Below the pieces are notes generated by a model. It did no database searches, had not been told where the DNA came from, and saw only the letters and a list, made by a program, of their open reading frames with translations. From the NCBI RefSeq assembly GCF_002245895.1, contig NZ_NPJZ01000001.1:3136501-3200500 (forward strand): a DNA stretch of 64,000 nucleotides, written 5' to 3'. Shown one piece after another: positions 47,585 through 60,783 of the stretch. Every line of letters begins with the position of its first letter. Positions within the stretch are counted from its first letter, which is position 1. Origin of the DNA: Rhodococcus sp. OK302. Lineage in GTDB: Bacteria > Actinomycetota > Actinomycetes > Mycobacteriales > Mycobacteriaceae. Made by a program: the position numbers and the translations under genes.

Positions 47585-50500
47585 ATGCACCTCAAGAGTC
47601 TGACGCTCAAAGGCTTCAAGTCCTTTGCGTCGGCAACGACTCTTCGGTTCGAGCCCGGCATAACCTGCGTCGTCGGCCCCAACGGTTCCGGAAAATCCAA
47701 TGTCGTCGACGCGCTCTCCTGGGTGATGGGTGAGCAGGGCGCCAAGGCGCTTCGCGGCGGCAAAATGGAAGATGTCATCTTCGCGGGAACATCCGGCCGG
47801 GCACCGCTGGGCCGCGCCGAAGTGACGTTGACCATCGACAACTCCGACGGCGCGCTCCCGATCGACTATTCCGAAGTGTCGATTACGCGTCGGATGTTCC
47901 GTGATGGCGCCGGCGAGTACGAGATCAACGGCTCTTCGTGCCGGTTGATGGACGTTCAGGAACTGCTCAGTGACTCGGGTATCGGTCGCGAGATGCACGT
48001 GATCGTCGGGCAAGGCAGGCTCGCTGCGATCTTGGAATCGCGCCCCGAGGATCGTCGAGCGTTCATCGAGGAGGCCGCCGGTGTCCTCAAGCACCGGCGC
48101 CGCAAGGAAAAGGCCGTACGCAAGCTTGATTCGATGCAGGCCAACCTCGCTCGGCTGAGCGACCTCACCGCAGAACTGCGACGCCAACTCAAACCACTCG
48201 GGCGTCAGGCCGAGGTTGCTCGCCGCGCCCAGACGGTGCAGGCAGACCTGCGTGACGCCAAGATGCGGTTGGCTGCCGACGATCTGGTGACCAAGCGCAC
48301 CGATCTCAGCGACCAAGCGCAAGACGAAAAGGTGGCGCGCGAGCAGCACAATCAGGTGGCGGCCGCGCTTGACGAGGCCAATCTGGAACTTGGCCGGCAA
48401 GAGCAGGCCCTGGCTCGGCTCACGCCCGGTGCAGAAGCGGCGGCGCAGAGTTGGTTTCAGCTGTCGGCTCTGGCCGAACGCGTCACTGCAACTGTGCGCA
48501 TTGCCCGGGAACGTGCGCGTCATCTCGATACCGAACCCGTCGGTGGCCGCGGCCAGGATCCAGATGAGATGGAGGCGCGCGCCGAGCGTTTGGCAGCGGA
48601 GGAAGCCGAACTGGTCGAGGCTGTCGAGATTGCGCGCGCAGCGTCCGAAGCGGCCCGTGAACAACTCTTGGCTACCGAAGATGCTGCCGCCGAAGCGGAA
48701 CGAGCTCACATGGCGGAAGTTCGGGCCGTCGCAGACCGCCGTGAAGGCCTGGCCAGGTTGTCCGGTCAGGTAGATACTCTACGGACGCGAGTCGAATCGG
48801 TGGATGCGGACAGAGCTCGGCTCACCGAAGCCATCGGGGAGTCGACGCTCCGCGCCGCTACTGCCGAAGAAGAGTTCGAGGCGGCGGCGGCGAGCATCGG
48901 CGATCTCGACGCCGGTGAGGTCGGACTGGACACCAACCACGAACGGGCGCTCGAGGCTCTCGGTCTGATCAATCGGCGAGTCGACGAGTTGCGCGCCGAA
49001 GAGAAGTCGAGCGGACAGCGCATTGCGTCGCTCCGGGCACGCATCGAAGCACTGTCAATGGGGTTGCAGCGCAAGGACGGCGCCGGTTGGCTCCTCGAGC
49101 ACTTCGAAGGCGTCACAGTCTCACTGGCCGGCGAGATGCGTGTGGAACCGGGATACGAAACCGCGATTGCGGCGGCACTGGGTCCGGCAGCGGATGCCGT
49201 TGTCGCGCAATCGCTGAACGTTGCTCAGTTGGCAGTGGCAGCTCTCGTGGAACGCGATGGTGGTCAAGCGTCGTTGATCGTTCGCGGTGTGGGAGACACT
49301 TCTGTATCGGTCGATCTCCCGCCGGGCGTTCGACGCGCCGTGGACGTCATCGAGTGCCCGGACGACCTGCGGGCCGGAATCAATGCCTTACTGGGCGACG
49401 TCGTTCTGGTCGAGAACCTCGACGACGCGGTTCGAGTAGTAGCTGAGCACAATGCAATTCGCGCCGTCGACAGATCCGGAAATCTCCACGGAACGGGTTG
49501 GCTCATCGGCGGCTCCGATCGACGTCCGAGCACACTCGAAGTCCAAGCCGCTATCGATATCTCTGCCGCAGAGTTGGACCAGACACAGGGGCGGTCCGAG
49601 GAATTGGAAGCAGCATTGGCCGGGGGACTGGCCGAGCAGGCTGCACGGCAGGAAACCGCGGAACAGACTCTGGCCGCGCTCAACGAGTCGGATGCAGCGA
49701 TGTCGTCGATCTACGAACATCTGGGGCGCTTGGGTCAGGCAGTCCGTATCGCGAACACAGAATCGGAGCGCTTGAGTGCCGAGCGTGATCGTGTGGAATC
49801 CGGTCGGGATGAATCGCTCACTGCGCTAGCAGAATTGGAAGAACGTCTCAGGCTTGCCGAGAGTGACGGGAGTGCGGAGGCCGGAGCGCCGGAATCGACC
49901 GCCACCGACCGTGAGATGGCAGCAGCGGCACTCGCCGAAGTGCGCATTGTCGAAATGGATGCGCGGCTCACCGTGCGAACTGCCGAGGAGCGAGCCGAAT
50001 CCGTTCGAGGCAAAGCAGATTCGCTGCGCCGCGCAGCCGCGGCTGAACGGGAGGCACGGGTTCGCGCCGAGCGGGCACTGAAAGCGCGCGCTCACGCCGC
50101 CGAAGTTGCTGCGGCTGTTGCAGAATCCGGCCGACGAGTGGCGACGGAACTCGAGGGCGTCGTAGCGTCGGCGGTGGCGCATCGTGACGAACTGTCACAG
50201 GCTCGAACCGAATGCATGGCAAAACTCGATCAGGTTCGAGAGATCGTCAAAGCGCTCACAGGGCAGTTGGCGTCGTTGACCGATGCCGTTCACCGCGACG
50301 AGGTGGCCAAGGCCCAGGCCGCGCTGCGCATCGAGCAACTCGAAGAGTCCATTCTCGAGCAGTACGGGATCGGCCTCGACGATCTGATTGCCGAGTACGG
50401 ACCTGACGTCGAGCTGCCCCCGACGGCGCTGGAGTTGGAGGAGTACGAGCACGCCAAGGAACGCGGCGAGCAGGTCACCGTGCCGGCGCCCGCGCCCTAC

Positions 50501-51169
50501 GACCGAAGTACTCAGGAGCGTCGAGCCAAACGAGCGGAGAAAGACCTCGCGACTCTGGGCCGGGTCAATCCGTTGGCACTGGAAGAATTTGCCGCGCTCG
50601 AAGAGCGATACACCTTCCTGTCCACACAACTCGAGGACGTCAAGACAGCGCGCAAGGATCTCCTGGCGGTGGTGGCGGACGTCGACGCCCGGATCCTGCA
50701 GGTGTTCACCGAAGCCTTCGCGGACGTCCAGCGAGAGTTTGTCGGAGTCTTCGCGACACTATTTCCCGGGGGAGAAGGCCGACTGGTTCTCACCGATCCG
50801 TCGGACATGCTCACCACCGGCATCGAGGTCGAAGCCCGCCCGCCGGGAAAGAAGGTCAAGCGGTTGTCCTTGCTCTCCGGTGGAGAGAAATCGCTGACTG
50901 CCATCGCGATGCTTGTCGCGATTTTCCGCGCCAGGCCGTCACCGTTCTACGTCATGGACGAAGTGGAAGCGGCACTCGACGACACCAATTTGCGTCGACT
51001 CATCGGATTGTTCGAACAGTTGCGTGAAAAATCGCAGCTGATCGTCATCACGCACCAGAAACCGACCATGGAAATTGCCGACGCTCTGTACGGGGTCAGC
51101 ATGCGCGGCGACGGAATTACCGCCGTCATTTCACAACGATTACGCGGCCAAGACCTCGCCGTTCGGTAA
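47585..51169 (+). CDS. smc: Chromosome segregation ATPase SMC
   Basis: Condensin subunit for chromosome compaction and segregation. The 1194 residues have Walker [21 protein letters not shown] near residue 32, a long coiled coil (about 170-500), the hinge at about 510-660 ([20 protein letters not shown]), a second coiled coil, then the ABC signature [17 protein letters not shown] near 1095 and Walker [13 protein letters not shown] near 1123. The message appears leaderless. ftsY follows 42 bases later, as in mycobacteria. Confidence 0.97.
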   Translation: MHLKSLTLKGFKSFASATTLRFEPGITCVVGPNGSGKSNVVDALSWVMGEQGAKALRGGKMEDVIFAGTSGRAPLGRAEVTLTIDNSDGALPIDYSEVSITRRMFRDGAGEYEINGSSCRLMDVQELLSDSGIGREMHVIVGQGRLAAILESRPEDRRAFIEEAAGVLKHRRRKEKAVRKLDSMQANLARLSDLTAELRRQLKPLGRQAEVARRAQTVQADLRDAKMRLAADDLVTKRTDLSDQAQDEKVAREQHNQVAAALDEANLELGRQEQALARLTPGAEAAAQSWFQLSALAERVTATVRIARERARHLDTEPVGGRGQDPDEMEARAERLAAEEAELVEAVEIARAASEAAREQLLATEDAAAEAERAHMAEVRAVADRREGLARLSGQVDTLRTRVESVDADRARLTEAIGESTLRAATAEEEFEAAAASIGDLDAGEVGLDTNHERALEALGLINRRVDELRAEEKSSGQRIASLRARIEALSMGLQRKDGAGWLLEHFEGVTVSLAGEMRVEPGYETAIAAALGPAADAVVAQSLNVAQLAVAALVERDGGQASLIVRGVGDTSVSVDLPPGVRRAVDVIECPDDLRAGINALLGDVVLVENLDDAVRVVAEHNAIRAVDRSGNLHGTGWLIGGSDRRPSTLEVQAAIDISAAELDQTQGRSEELEAALAGGLAEQAARQETAEQTLAALNESDAAMSSIYEHLGRLGQAVRIANTESERLSAERDRVESGRDESLTALAELEERLRLAESDGSAEAGAPESTATDREMAAAALAEVRIVEMDARLTVRTAEERAESVRGKADSLRRAAAAEREARVRAERALKARAHAAEVAAAVAESGRRVATELEGVVASAVAHRDELSQARTECMAKLDQVREIVKALTGQLASLTDAVHRDEVAKAQAALRIEQLEESILEQYGIGLDDLIAEYGPDVELPPTALELEEYEHAKERGEQVTVPAPAPYDRSTQERRAKRAEKDLATLGRVNPLALEEFAALEERYTFLSTQLEDVKTARKDLLAVVADVDARILQVFTEAFADVQREFVGVFATLFPGGEGRLVLTDPSDMLTTGIEVEARPPGKKVKRLSLLSGGEKSLTAIAMLVAIFRARPSPFYVMDEVEAALDDTNLRRLIGLFEQLREKSQLIVITHQKPTMEIADALYGVSMRGDGITAVISQRLRGQDLAVR

Positions 51170-51211
51170 GGCCTGGTCACTTTCTCCCGCCAAGCCTGAA
51201 AGAATAGCTCG

Positions 51212-52696
51212 GTGACTACCCAGGCTTGGATCATCATCGCGGCTGTAGCGGCCGTAATACTCATTGCCCTCGTGGCTGGTTTCCTGCGCTACCGCAGCAG
51301 TCAGGTGTCGCTCAAGGCGCCCGAGACGAAGCCGGAACTCGGTGCCCCCGAGAAGGACAAGTCAGGCGGCTACAAAGCCGGTGGCGGGTTCAGTTTCAGT
51401 GAGGGGTCCACCGCGACGGCACCACCGGTGACGGTGGAACCGGAAAAGCCCGTCGAGCCGAAACCGATTCCGGTTGTCGAGGAACCGGTTGTCGAGAAGG
51501 CTCCGGTTGTTGAAGAGCCGGTTGTTGAAGAGCCGGTTGTCGAAGAGACGCCAGTTGCTGAAGCGCCGGTCGTCGAGAAGGCTCCGGTTGTCGAGGAACC
51601 TGTCGTCGAAGAGGCGCCGGTTGTAGAAGAGGCACCGGTTGTCGAGGAGACGCCAGTTGCTGAAGCGCCGGTTGTCGAGAAGGCTCCGGTTGTCGAGGAA
51701 CCTGTCGTTGAAGAGGCGCCGATTGTCGAAGAGCCGGTTGTCGTGGAGCCCGCGCCTCGGGTTCTCGACGAGATCGACCCGACGGAGGGCCGGCTTGATC
51801 GCCTGCGCGGTCGACTTTCACGTTCGCAGTCCGCGGTCGGCAAGAGCTTGCTCGGCCTTCTCGGAGGCGGCGACCTGGACGAGGATTCGTGGGAAGAGGT
51901 CGAGGACACCCTGCTGATCGCGGATATCGGCTCGGCTACGACGGAGAAGATCGTCACCACCTTGCGGGCGCAGATGGCGGCTCGCAGTGTTCGAACCGAG
52001 GCGGCAGCGCGCGCTCTGCTGCGTGAGGTCCTGATCGCGCAACTGCGTCCCGAGCTGGATCGCTCGATCCGGGCAATTCCGCACGATAACCACCCGGCCG
52101 TCCTCCTGGTCGTCGGTGTCAACGGAACCGGCAAGACCACCACGACGGGCAAGTTGGCTCGCGTTCTGGTCGCGGACGGACGACGGGTAATTCTGGGTGC
52201 TGCAGATACGTTCCGTGCCGCTGCGGCCGATCAGTTGCAGACGTGGGCCGAGCGCGTCGGCGCCGAGGTGGTTCGGGGTAAGGAAGGTGGAGACCCCGCA
52301 GCGATTGCCTTCGACGCGGTGGCCCGCGGTATCGAGGAGGGTGTCGACGTCGTGCTGATCGACACTGCCGGCCGTTTGCACACCAAGACCGGTTTGATGG
52401 ACGAACTCGGCAAGGTCAAGCGCGTTATCGAGAAGAAGGCATCGGTCGACGACGTTCTACTGGTTCTCGACGCGACAGTCGGTCAGAACGGGCTCGCTCA
52501 GGCTCGTGTGTTCGCTGAGGTTGTCGACATCACCGGCGTTGTGCTGACCAAGTTGGATGGCACGGCAAAGGGCGGAATCGTCTTCCAGGTTCAGCATGAA
52601 CTCGGCGTTCCGGTCAAGCTTGTCGGCCTCGGTGAAGGTGCCGACGATTTGGCTCCGTTCGAGCCGGGAGCGTTTGTCGACGCCCTCTTGGGCTGA
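51212..52696 (+). CDS. ftsY: Signal recognition particle receptor FtsY
   Basis: SRP receptor GTPase that delivers ribosomes to the translocon. The 494-residue protein has an N-terminal membrane helix (AWIIIAAVAAVILIALVAGF, residues 4-23), then an acidic linker to about residue 190 made of VVEEP/VVEKAP/VVEETPVAEAP repeats, then the NG GTPase domain with VGVNGTGKTTTTGKLARVL near 300, DTAGRLHTKTGLMDELGKVK near 385 and the TKLDGTAKGG motif near 446. The linker is longer and more regular than usual. GTG 51212 is the start. Ffh, its partner, is 5 kb downstream. Confidence 0.96.
   Translation: MTTQAWIIIAAVAAVILIALVAGFLRYRSSQVSLKAPETKPELGAPEKDKSGGYKAGGGFSFSEGSTATAPPVTVEPEKPVEPKPIPVVEEPVVEKAPVVEEPVVEEPVVEETPVAEAPVVEKAPVVEEPVVEEAPVVEEAPVVEETPVAEAPVVEKAPVVEEPVVEEAPIVEEPVVVEPAPRVLDEIDPTEGRLDRLRGRLSRSQSAVGKSLLGLLGGGDLDEDSWEEVEDTLLIADIGSATTEKIVTTLRAQMAARSVRTEAAARALLREVLIAQLRPELDRSIRAIPHDNHPAVLLVVGVNGTGKTTTTGKLARVLVADGRRVILGAADTFRAAAADQLQTWAERVGAEVVRGKEGGDPAAIAFDAVARGIEEGVDVVLIDTAGRLHTKTGLMDELGKVKRVIEKKASVDDVLLVLDATVGQNGLAQARVFAEVVDITGVVLTKLDGTAKGGIVFQVQHELGVPVKLVGLGEGADDLAPFEPGAFVDALLG
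51470..51750 (+). repeat. In-frame repeats of the ftsY acidic linker
   Basis: Units such as CCGGTTGTCGAGGA and GCTCCGGTTGTCGAGGAACC recur, and a longer block (about 51543-51616) is repeated almost exactly at about 51648-51714. Encodes Pro-Val-Val-Glu-Glu and related pentads. Confidence 0.88.
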
Positions 52697-52701
52697 TTCT
52701 G

Positions 52702-52745
52702 CTGTGCGCCTTTATTAGCCCCCCGCGGGTAGTAAAGGCGCACAG
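52702..52745. repeat. Intergenic palindrome, copy 2
   Basis: CTGTGCGCCTTTA (52702-52714) pairs perfectly with TAAAGGCGCACAG (52733-52745); inner bases pair imperfectly. The left 19 bases differ from the copy at 9926 by one base, the right by two. It lies 5 bases after the ftsY stop. Confidence 0.88.
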
Positions 52746-52776
52746 TGGGGGTCGAAAAAGGCGTAGTTGGCACTAC

Positions 52777-52792
52777 GAAACTTACTTGCAAC
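52777..52792 (+). promoter_or_regulatory. Candidate GlnR box upstream of amtB
   Basis: GAAAC-TTACTT-GCAAC is spaced exactly as the GnnAC-n6-GnAAC GlnR consensus of actinobacteria. GTTGG (52766-52770) and GGGTA lie in the same 11-base register before and after it. It is about 120 bases upstream of the amtB start. Confidence 0.5.
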
Positions 52793-52910
52793 AAAATTGG
52801 GTAATTGGTTCACGTCCGCGAAACGCGAGCGCGCCACGGACGAAACACCAGCCCAGCAGTCTTCTACTCAACGACGTGCAACCCAAGCACGTGCGACTAG
52901 GAGGTAGTAA

Positions 52911-54215
52911 GTGAGTACCGACGAATTGTTGGCGAACTCCGGTAACGCCGCATGGATGCTGATGGCCGCGTCTCTGGTCCTGTTGATGACACCTGGCGTC
53001 GCGTTCTTCTACGGCGGCATGTCACGGTCGAAGTCCGTGCTCAACATGATGATGATGTCGTTCGGTTCGATGGCCGTAATCGGTGTCATTTACGTGCTGT
53101 GGGGTTGGTCGATGTCCTACGGCACCGAAAACATCGGTGGCATATTCGCGAATCCGTTCGAGTTCTTCGGACTTAAGGACAGCATCACCGACGCGGACGG
53201 TAATTTCATTGCCGGCGCCTGGGGCTATCCCAATGTCATCGATATCGCTTTTCAGGTGACGTTCGCAATTATCACGACCGCACTTATCAGCGGTGCTTTG
53301 GCTGAGCGCGTGAAGTTCGGTACGTGGATGCTCTTCTCGGGCATCTGGGTCACGGTTGTCTACTTCCCGCTCGCTCACATGGTGTGGGGCGGCGGATTGC
53401 TCTCGGGTTCCGAGGACGGCATTGCCGCGAAGATGTTCGGAACCATGGTCAATGACGACGGAGTCACCGTCGCCAATGTTGCACCGATCGACTTTGCCGG
53501 TGGCACGGTCGTTCACATCAACGCCGGTATTGCTGCTCTGGTTCTCGCCTTGATCGTCGGCAAGCGCGCCGGGTTCGGCAAGACCGCGTTCCGTCCGCAC
53601 AACCTGCCGTTTGTCATGCTCGGTGCAGCGCTTCTGTGGTTCGGTTGGTTCGGCTTCAATGCAGGTTCGGCATTTGCCGCCGACGGTAACGCCGGTCTCG
53701 CCTGGATCAACACCACCACCGCCACCTGTGCGGGAATCCTGGCCTGGTTGCTCACGGAGCGTATCCGCGACGGCCACGCCACCAGCCTTGGTGCTGCTTC
53801 CGGTGCGGTTGCCGGTCTGGTCGCCATCACCCCCGCAGCGGGCACGCTGAGTCCCGTTGGCTCGATCTTCCTCGGCGCGGTCGCCGGCATTCTGTCCGCT
53901 CTGGCAGTCGGCCTGAAGTTCCGCTTCGGCTTCGACGATTCGCTCGACGTTGTGGGTGTCCACTTGGTTTCAGGACTGTGGGGCACTATCGGTATCGGAT
54001 TCTTCGCTACGTCGACAGGTTTGTTCTACGGCGGCGACTACAAGCAACTGGTGGTTCAGATCGTGATTGCACTGTCAGCTCTCATCTTCACCGGCGTACT
54101 TACCGCGATTATCGGCTTCGCTCTCAAGCCTCTCGGCTGGCGAATCTCGGCCGAGGACGAAGCACGCGGCATCGACGAGACCCAACACGCAGAGACCGCA
54201 TACGACCTCGCGTGA
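52911..54215 (+). CDS. amtB: Ammonium transporter
   Basis: Channel-like ammonium uptake protein in the cytoplasmic membrane. The 434 residues form about eleven hydrophobic segments, beginning GNAAWMLMAASLVLLMTPGV and FFYGGMSRSKSVLNMMMM. The pore histidine pair is present in VYFPLAHMVWGGGLL near residue 156 and DVVGVHLVSGLWGTIG near 348. GTG 52911 follows AGGAGG. It heads an amtB-glnK-glnD operon, the standard nitrogen cassette; in related genera GlnR activates it under nitrogen limitation. Confidence 0.97.
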   Translation: MSTDELLANSGNAAWMLMAASLVLLMTPGVAFFYGGMSRSKSVLNMMMMSFGSMAVIGVIYVLWGWSMSYGTENIGGIFANPFEFFGLKDSITDADGNFIAGAWGYPNVIDIAFQVTFAIITTALISGALAERVKFGTWMLFSGIWVTVVYFPLAHMVWGGGLLSGSEDGIAAKMFGTMVNDDGVTVANVAPIDFAGGTVVHINAGIAALVLALIVGKRAGFGKTAFRPHNLPFVMLGAALLWFGWFGFNAGSAFAADGNAGLAWINTTTATCAGILAWLLTERIRDGHATSLGAASGAVAGLVAITPAAGTLSPVGSIFLGAVAGILSALAVGLKFRFGFDDSLDVVGVHLVSGLWGTIGIGFFATSTGLFYGGDYKQLVVQIVIALSALIFTGVLTAIIGFALKPLGWRISAEDEARGIDETQHAETAYDLA

Positions 54216-54235
54216 TCAGCACGTGATTAGAGTGA

Positions 54236-57107
<2,872 letters not shown>

Positions 57108-57113
57108 AGACGG

Positions 57114-57149
57114 TTACGTCCGCATCGGCTGGGATCGATGCGGACGTAG
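57114..57149 (+). terminator. Hairpin after glnD
   Basis: TTACGTCCGCATCG pairs with CGATGCGGACGTAG around an 8-base loop. No T-run follows. It separates the nitrogen operon from ffh. Confidence 0.65.
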
Positions 57150-57211
57150 CAGCTAGGCTGGTGCCCGAGAATATCCACGGCCAACTCGCACGACATTCAG
57201 GAGCGCACTCG

Positions 57212-58789
57212 GTGTTCGAATCCCTTTCCGACAGATTGACCGGATCTCTCAAGGATCTGCGTGGTAAGGGTCGTCTGTCCGGCGCCGATATCGACGCTAC
57301 GGCCCGTGAGATCCGCCTCGCACTTCTCGAGGCCGACGTGGCGCTGCCCGTGGTGCGCAGCTTCATCGCCAAGGTCAAGGAACGCGCGAAGGGCGTCGAG
57401 GTTTCCGGCGCACTCAACCCGGCCCAGCAGGTCGTCAAGATCGTCAACGAAGAACTCGTTCAGGTTCTCGGCGGCGAAACGCGTCGACTGCAGTTCGCGA
57501 AGAACCCGCCGACGGTCATCATGCTGGCCGGTCTGCAGGGTTCCGGTAAGACCACGTTGGCCGGAAAGCTGGCCAAGTGGCTCAAGGACCAGGGCCACAC
57601 GCCCCTTCTGGTCGCTTGTGACCTTCAGCGCCCCGGCGCCGTCACTCAGCTGCAGATCGTCGGTGAGCGCGCGGGAGCAGCAGTCTTCGCGCCGCATCCC
57701 GGCACCTCCATCGGTGGTGGCGACAACGCACTCGGTGTCTCCGCTGCCGACCCCGTCGAGGTAGCGCGCGCGGGTGTCGAAGAAGCACGCAACAAGCATT
57801 ACGACGTGGTCATCGTCGATACGGCCGGTCGCCTCGGTATCGATTCGGAGTTGATGGCTCAGGCCGCCGGCATCCGTGACGCCGTCAACCCCGACGAAAC
57901 CATCTTCGTTCTCGACTCGATGATCGGTCAGGACGCGGTCAGCACCGCCGACGCTTTCCGTGAGGGAGTCGGCATCACCGGCGTCGTCCTCACCAAGCTC
58001 GACGGCGACGCCCGAGGCGGCGCCGCGCTGAGCGTCCGTGAGGTCACCGGCCAGCCGATTCTGTTTGCGTCCACAGGCGAGAAGCTCGAAGACTTCGACG
58101 TCTTCCACCCCGACCGTATGGCCAGCCGCATCCTCGGCATGGGTGACGTTCTCAGCCTCATCGAGCAGGCCGAGCAGGTCTTCGATGCCGATCAGGCCGA
58201 GGCAACTGCCGCCAAGATCGGTTCCGGCCAGCTCACTCTCGAAGACTTCCTCGACCAGATGATGGCCGTGCGCAAGATGGGCCCGATCGGCAATCTCCTG
58301 GGAATGCTCCCCGGTGCCGGCGGCATGAAGGACGCGCTCGCCAACGTCGACGAGAAGCAACTCGACCGCATTCAGGCCATCATTCGCGGTATGACGCCGG
58401 CCGAGCGCGAAGATCCCAAGATCATCAACGCGTCACGTCGACTGCGGATCGCCAACGGCTCGGGTGTCAAGGTTTCCGACGTCAACCAGCTGGTTGACCG
58501 GTTCTTCGACGCTCGAAAGATGATGGCCGCCATGGCCGGTCGTATGGGCCTGCCCGGCGCACGTAAGCAGGTTCGTAGCAAGAAGGGCAAGAAGGGCAAG
58601 AAGGGTGGCAAGGGCCCGACGCAGCCCAAGATGCGCGGAGGATTCCCCGGTATGGGCGGATTCCCGGGTATGCCTGGCGGAATGCCCGCGGGAATGCCGG
58701 ATCTTTCCGGGATGCCTCCGGGACTCGACCAGTTGCCTCCCGGACTCGAAGGCATCGACCTTTCGCAGCTCAAGCTTCCCAAGAAGTAG
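57212..58789 (+). CDS. ffh: Signal recognition particle protein Ffh
   Basis: SRP GTPase that binds signal peptides and 4.5S RNA. The 525-residue chain has an N domain, the GTPase loop LAGLQGSGKTTLAGKLAKWL near residue 106, DTAGRLGIDSELMAQAAGIR near 206, TKLDGDARGGAAL near 260 and an M domain from about 300 (LDQMMAVRKMGPIGNLLGML). The end is lysine-rich (KKGKKGKKGGKG) and then Gly/Met/Pro-rich. GTG 57212 follows CAGGAGC; the longer frame overlaps glnD. The amidohydrolase gene starts 3 bases after its stop. Confidence 0.96.
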   Translation: MFESLSDRLTGSLKDLRGKGRLSGADIDATAREIRLALLEADVALPVVRSFIAKVKERAKGVEVSGALNPAQQVVKIVNEELVQVLGGETRRLQFAKNPPTVIMLAGLQGSGKTTLAGKLAKWLKDQGHTPLLVACDLQRPGAVTQLQIVGERAGAAVFAPHPGTSIGGGDNALGVSAADPVEVARAGVEEARNKHYDVVIVDTAGRLGIDSELMAQAAGIRDAVNPDETIFVLDSMIGQDAVSTADAFREGVGITGVVLTKLDGDARGGAALSVREVTGQPILFASTGEKLEDFDVFHPDRMASRILGMGDVLSLIEQAEQVFDADQAEATAAKIGSGQLTLEDFLDQMMAVRKMGPIGNLLGMLPGAGGMKDALANVDEKQLDRIQAIIRGMTPAEREDPKIINASRRLRIANGSGVKVSDVNQLVDRFFDARKMMAAMAGRMGLPGARKQVRSKKGKKGKKGGKGPTQPKMRGGFPGMGGFPGMPGGMPAGMPDLSGMPPGLDQLPPGLEGIDLSQLKLPKK

Positions 58790-58792
58790 AAA

Positions 58793-59872
58793 ATGAGTGT
58801 TCTGCATCTGCGGGGGATCGGTCTGCCCGACGCTGCGCCCATCGAACTGTGGGTTGTCGACGGCCGGATCACCTTCGAACCGGTCTCCGGTGCCGAGACC
58901 GTCGTGGAATCGGGCTGGATCGCTCCGGGACTCGTCGACGCGCATTGCCATGTCGGAATCCGCTTCGGCGGCGGTGGCGGCGAAAGCATCGAGGGTTTGA
59001 TTGCGCAGGCCGAAACCGAGCGTGACGCGGGAGTGCTGTTGTTGCGCGACGCCGGTTCACCCGTCGATACCCGTTTCATTGATGAGCGTCTCGATCTCCC
59101 GCGGATCATTCGCGCCGGTCAGCACATTGCTGCGCCTAAGCGATACATCCCGGGCTTGCCCGTTGATCTCGACGACGAATCGCAGCTTCCCGCCGAGGTA
59201 GCGCGTCAAGCGCGGGCCGGCGACGGCTGGGTCAAACTCGTCGGCGACTGGATCGATCGTTCCGTCGGGGACCTTGCGCCGCTGTGGAGCGATGAGATTC
59301 TGGTCGAGGCGATTGCGGCAGCTCATGCCGAAGGTGCCAAGGTGACGGCGCATGTATTTGCCGAAGATGCTCTGCCCGGTCTGATCAACGCCGGTATCGA
59401 CTGCATCGAACACGGCACGGGGTTGACGGACGAGACCATCGATTTGATGGTCTCCCGCGGCACCGCGTTGGTGCCGACGCTCATCAACATCGCGACATTC
59501 CCCGGAATTGCGGACTCGGCAACGCGGTACCCGATTTACGCCGCGCACATGCGCGATCTGCATGCCCGACGCCATCAGACGATTCGCGCTGCGCATGAGG
59601 CGGGCATCCCCATCTATGCCGGAACCGACGCCGGGGGATCGATCCTGCACGGGCGCATCGCGGACGAGGTGGCCGAACTCCAATTGGCCGGGCTGTCGGC
59701 GCACGACGCTCTCGGGGCGGCTTGCTGGGACGCACGTGGCTGGCTGGGGGCGCCAGGGATCGTCGAAGGGGCGCCCGCTGACCTCGTTGTATTCGAGGAA
59801 GATCCGCGCGGAAACACAGCGGTGCTGTCGAAGCCCACTCGAGTGATGCTTCGCGGGAACCTTTTCGACTGA
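58793..59872 (+). CDS. Amidohydrolase family protein
   Basis: A 359-residue metal-dependent hydrolase. The metal site is visible in IAPGLVDAHCHVGIRFGGGG near residue 43, VTAHVFAEDALPGLINAGID near 183, CIEHGTGLTDETIDLMVSRG near 204 and IYAGTDAGGSILHGRIADEV near 276. The end GAPADLVVFEEDP is typical of the imidazolonepropionase/prolidase-like branch. Substrate unknown. It sits three bases after ffh and matches Rv2915c. Confidence 0.88.
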   Translation: MSVLHLRGIGLPDAAPIELWVVDGRITFEPVSGAETVVESGWIAPGLVDAHCHVGIRFGGGGGESIEGLIAQAETERDAGVLLLRDAGSPVDTRFIDERLDLPRIIRAGQHIAAPKRYIPGLPVDLDDESQLPAEVARQARAGDGWVKLVGDWIDRSVGDLAPLWSDEILVEAIAAAHAEGAKVTAHVFAEDALPGLINAGIDCIEHGTGLTDETIDLMVSRGTALVPTLINIATFPGIADSATRYPIYAAHMRDLHARRHQTIRAAHEAGIPIYAGTDAGGSILHGRIADEVAELQLAGLSAHDALGAACWDARGWLGAPGIVEGAPADLVVFEEDPRGNTAVLSKPTRVMLRGNLFD

Positions 59873-59880
59873 ATTCGGCT

Positions 59881-59898
59881 CCCCGGATTTCACCGGGG
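59881..59898 (+). terminator. Small hairpin after the amidohydrolase gene
   Basis: CCCCGG and CCGGGG around ATTTCA. Short, and without a T-run, so only a weak terminator candidate. Confidence 0.4.
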
Positions 59899-60061
59899 GA
59901 ACCGGATCTGGCAGAATAGACGACTGTTCGTCGCAATCGGTTACGTACCGCTGCGACGGTCACAGGTTAGAGGCAAAACCGGACTCACAAATTCGTGTGA
60001 GTTGCTGAATTGCACGTGACACGCGCGCCGCATTCGTGCGCGCTGAAGGAGTACCACAGCC

Positions 60062-60532
60062 ATGGCTGTCAAGATCAAGCTCACCCGCCTCGGCAAGATC
60101 CGCAACGCCCAGTACCGCGTTGTCATCGCCGACGCTCGCACCCGTCGCGACGGCCGTTCGATCGAAACGATCGGCAAGTACCACCCGAAGGAAGAGCCTT
60201 CCTTCATCGAGATCGACTCCGAGCGCGCACAGTACTGGTTGGGCGTTGGCGCACAGGCCACCGAGCCCGTCGAAGCTCTCCTCAAGATCACCGGTGACTG
60301 GCAGAAGTTCAAGGGCCTCCCGGGCACCGAAGGCACCCTGCGTGTCAAGGAAGCCAAGCCCTCCAAGCTCGAACTCTTCCAGGCTGCCCTCGCGCAGGCT
60401 GAGAGCGAGCCGGTTGCTGAAGCAATCACCCCCAAGAAGAAGAAGGCAGCCAAGGCCGAAGAGGCTAAGGCAGAAGACACCGCGGCCGACGCCGAGGCTC
60501 CCGCTGCAGACGCCGAGGCTGCTGACAAGTGA
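60062..60532 (+). CDS. rpsP: Ribosomal protein S16
   Basis: Small-subunit assembly protein. Residues 1-110 hold the family core: [54 protein letters not shown]. The remaining 45 residues are an Ala/Lys/Glu tail ([20 protein letters not shown]), longer than the usual 80-90-residue S16 but common in actinobacteria. ATG 60062 follows AAGGAG. The stop overlaps khpA. Confidence 0.96.
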   Translation: MAVKIKLTRLGKIRNAQYRVVIADARTRRDGRSIETIGKYHPKEEPSFIEIDSERAQYWLGVGAQATEPVEALLKITGDWQKFKGLPGTEGTLRVKEAKPSKLELFQAALAQAESEPVAEAITPKKKKAAKAEEAKAEDTAADAEAPAADAEAADK

Positions 60533-60771
60533 GTGCCGTCGTCGCTGATGCGGTAGAGCATTTGGTTCGCGGCATTGTCGCCAATCCTGACGACGTTCGC
60601 GTCGAACTGATGACCGGACGCCGTGGACGTACCGTCGAGGTGCATGTGCATCCTGACGATCTCGGCAAGGTCATCGGCAGGGGCGGACGTACCGCGACCG
60701 CTCTGCGGACCCTGGTCTCCGGTATCGGTGGCCGTGGCATTCGCGTCGACGTCGTCGACACCGATCAGTAG
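60529..60771 (+). CDS. khpA: KH-domain RNA-binding protein KhpA
   Basis: An 80-residue single KH domain with the loop [20 protein letters not shown]; the GRGG stretch is the KH GXXG motif. KhpA works with KhpB in other bacteria to bind RNA and affect cell elongation. GTG 60529 overlaps the rpsP stop by four bases, and rimM starts 12 bases after it, making a ribosome-maturation operon. Confidence 0.93.
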   Translation: MSAVVADAVEHLVRGIVANPDDVRVELMTGRRGRTVEVHVHPDDLGKVIGRGGRTATALRTLVSGIGGRGIRVDVVDTDQ

Positions 60772-60783
60772 ACGGCAGAAACA

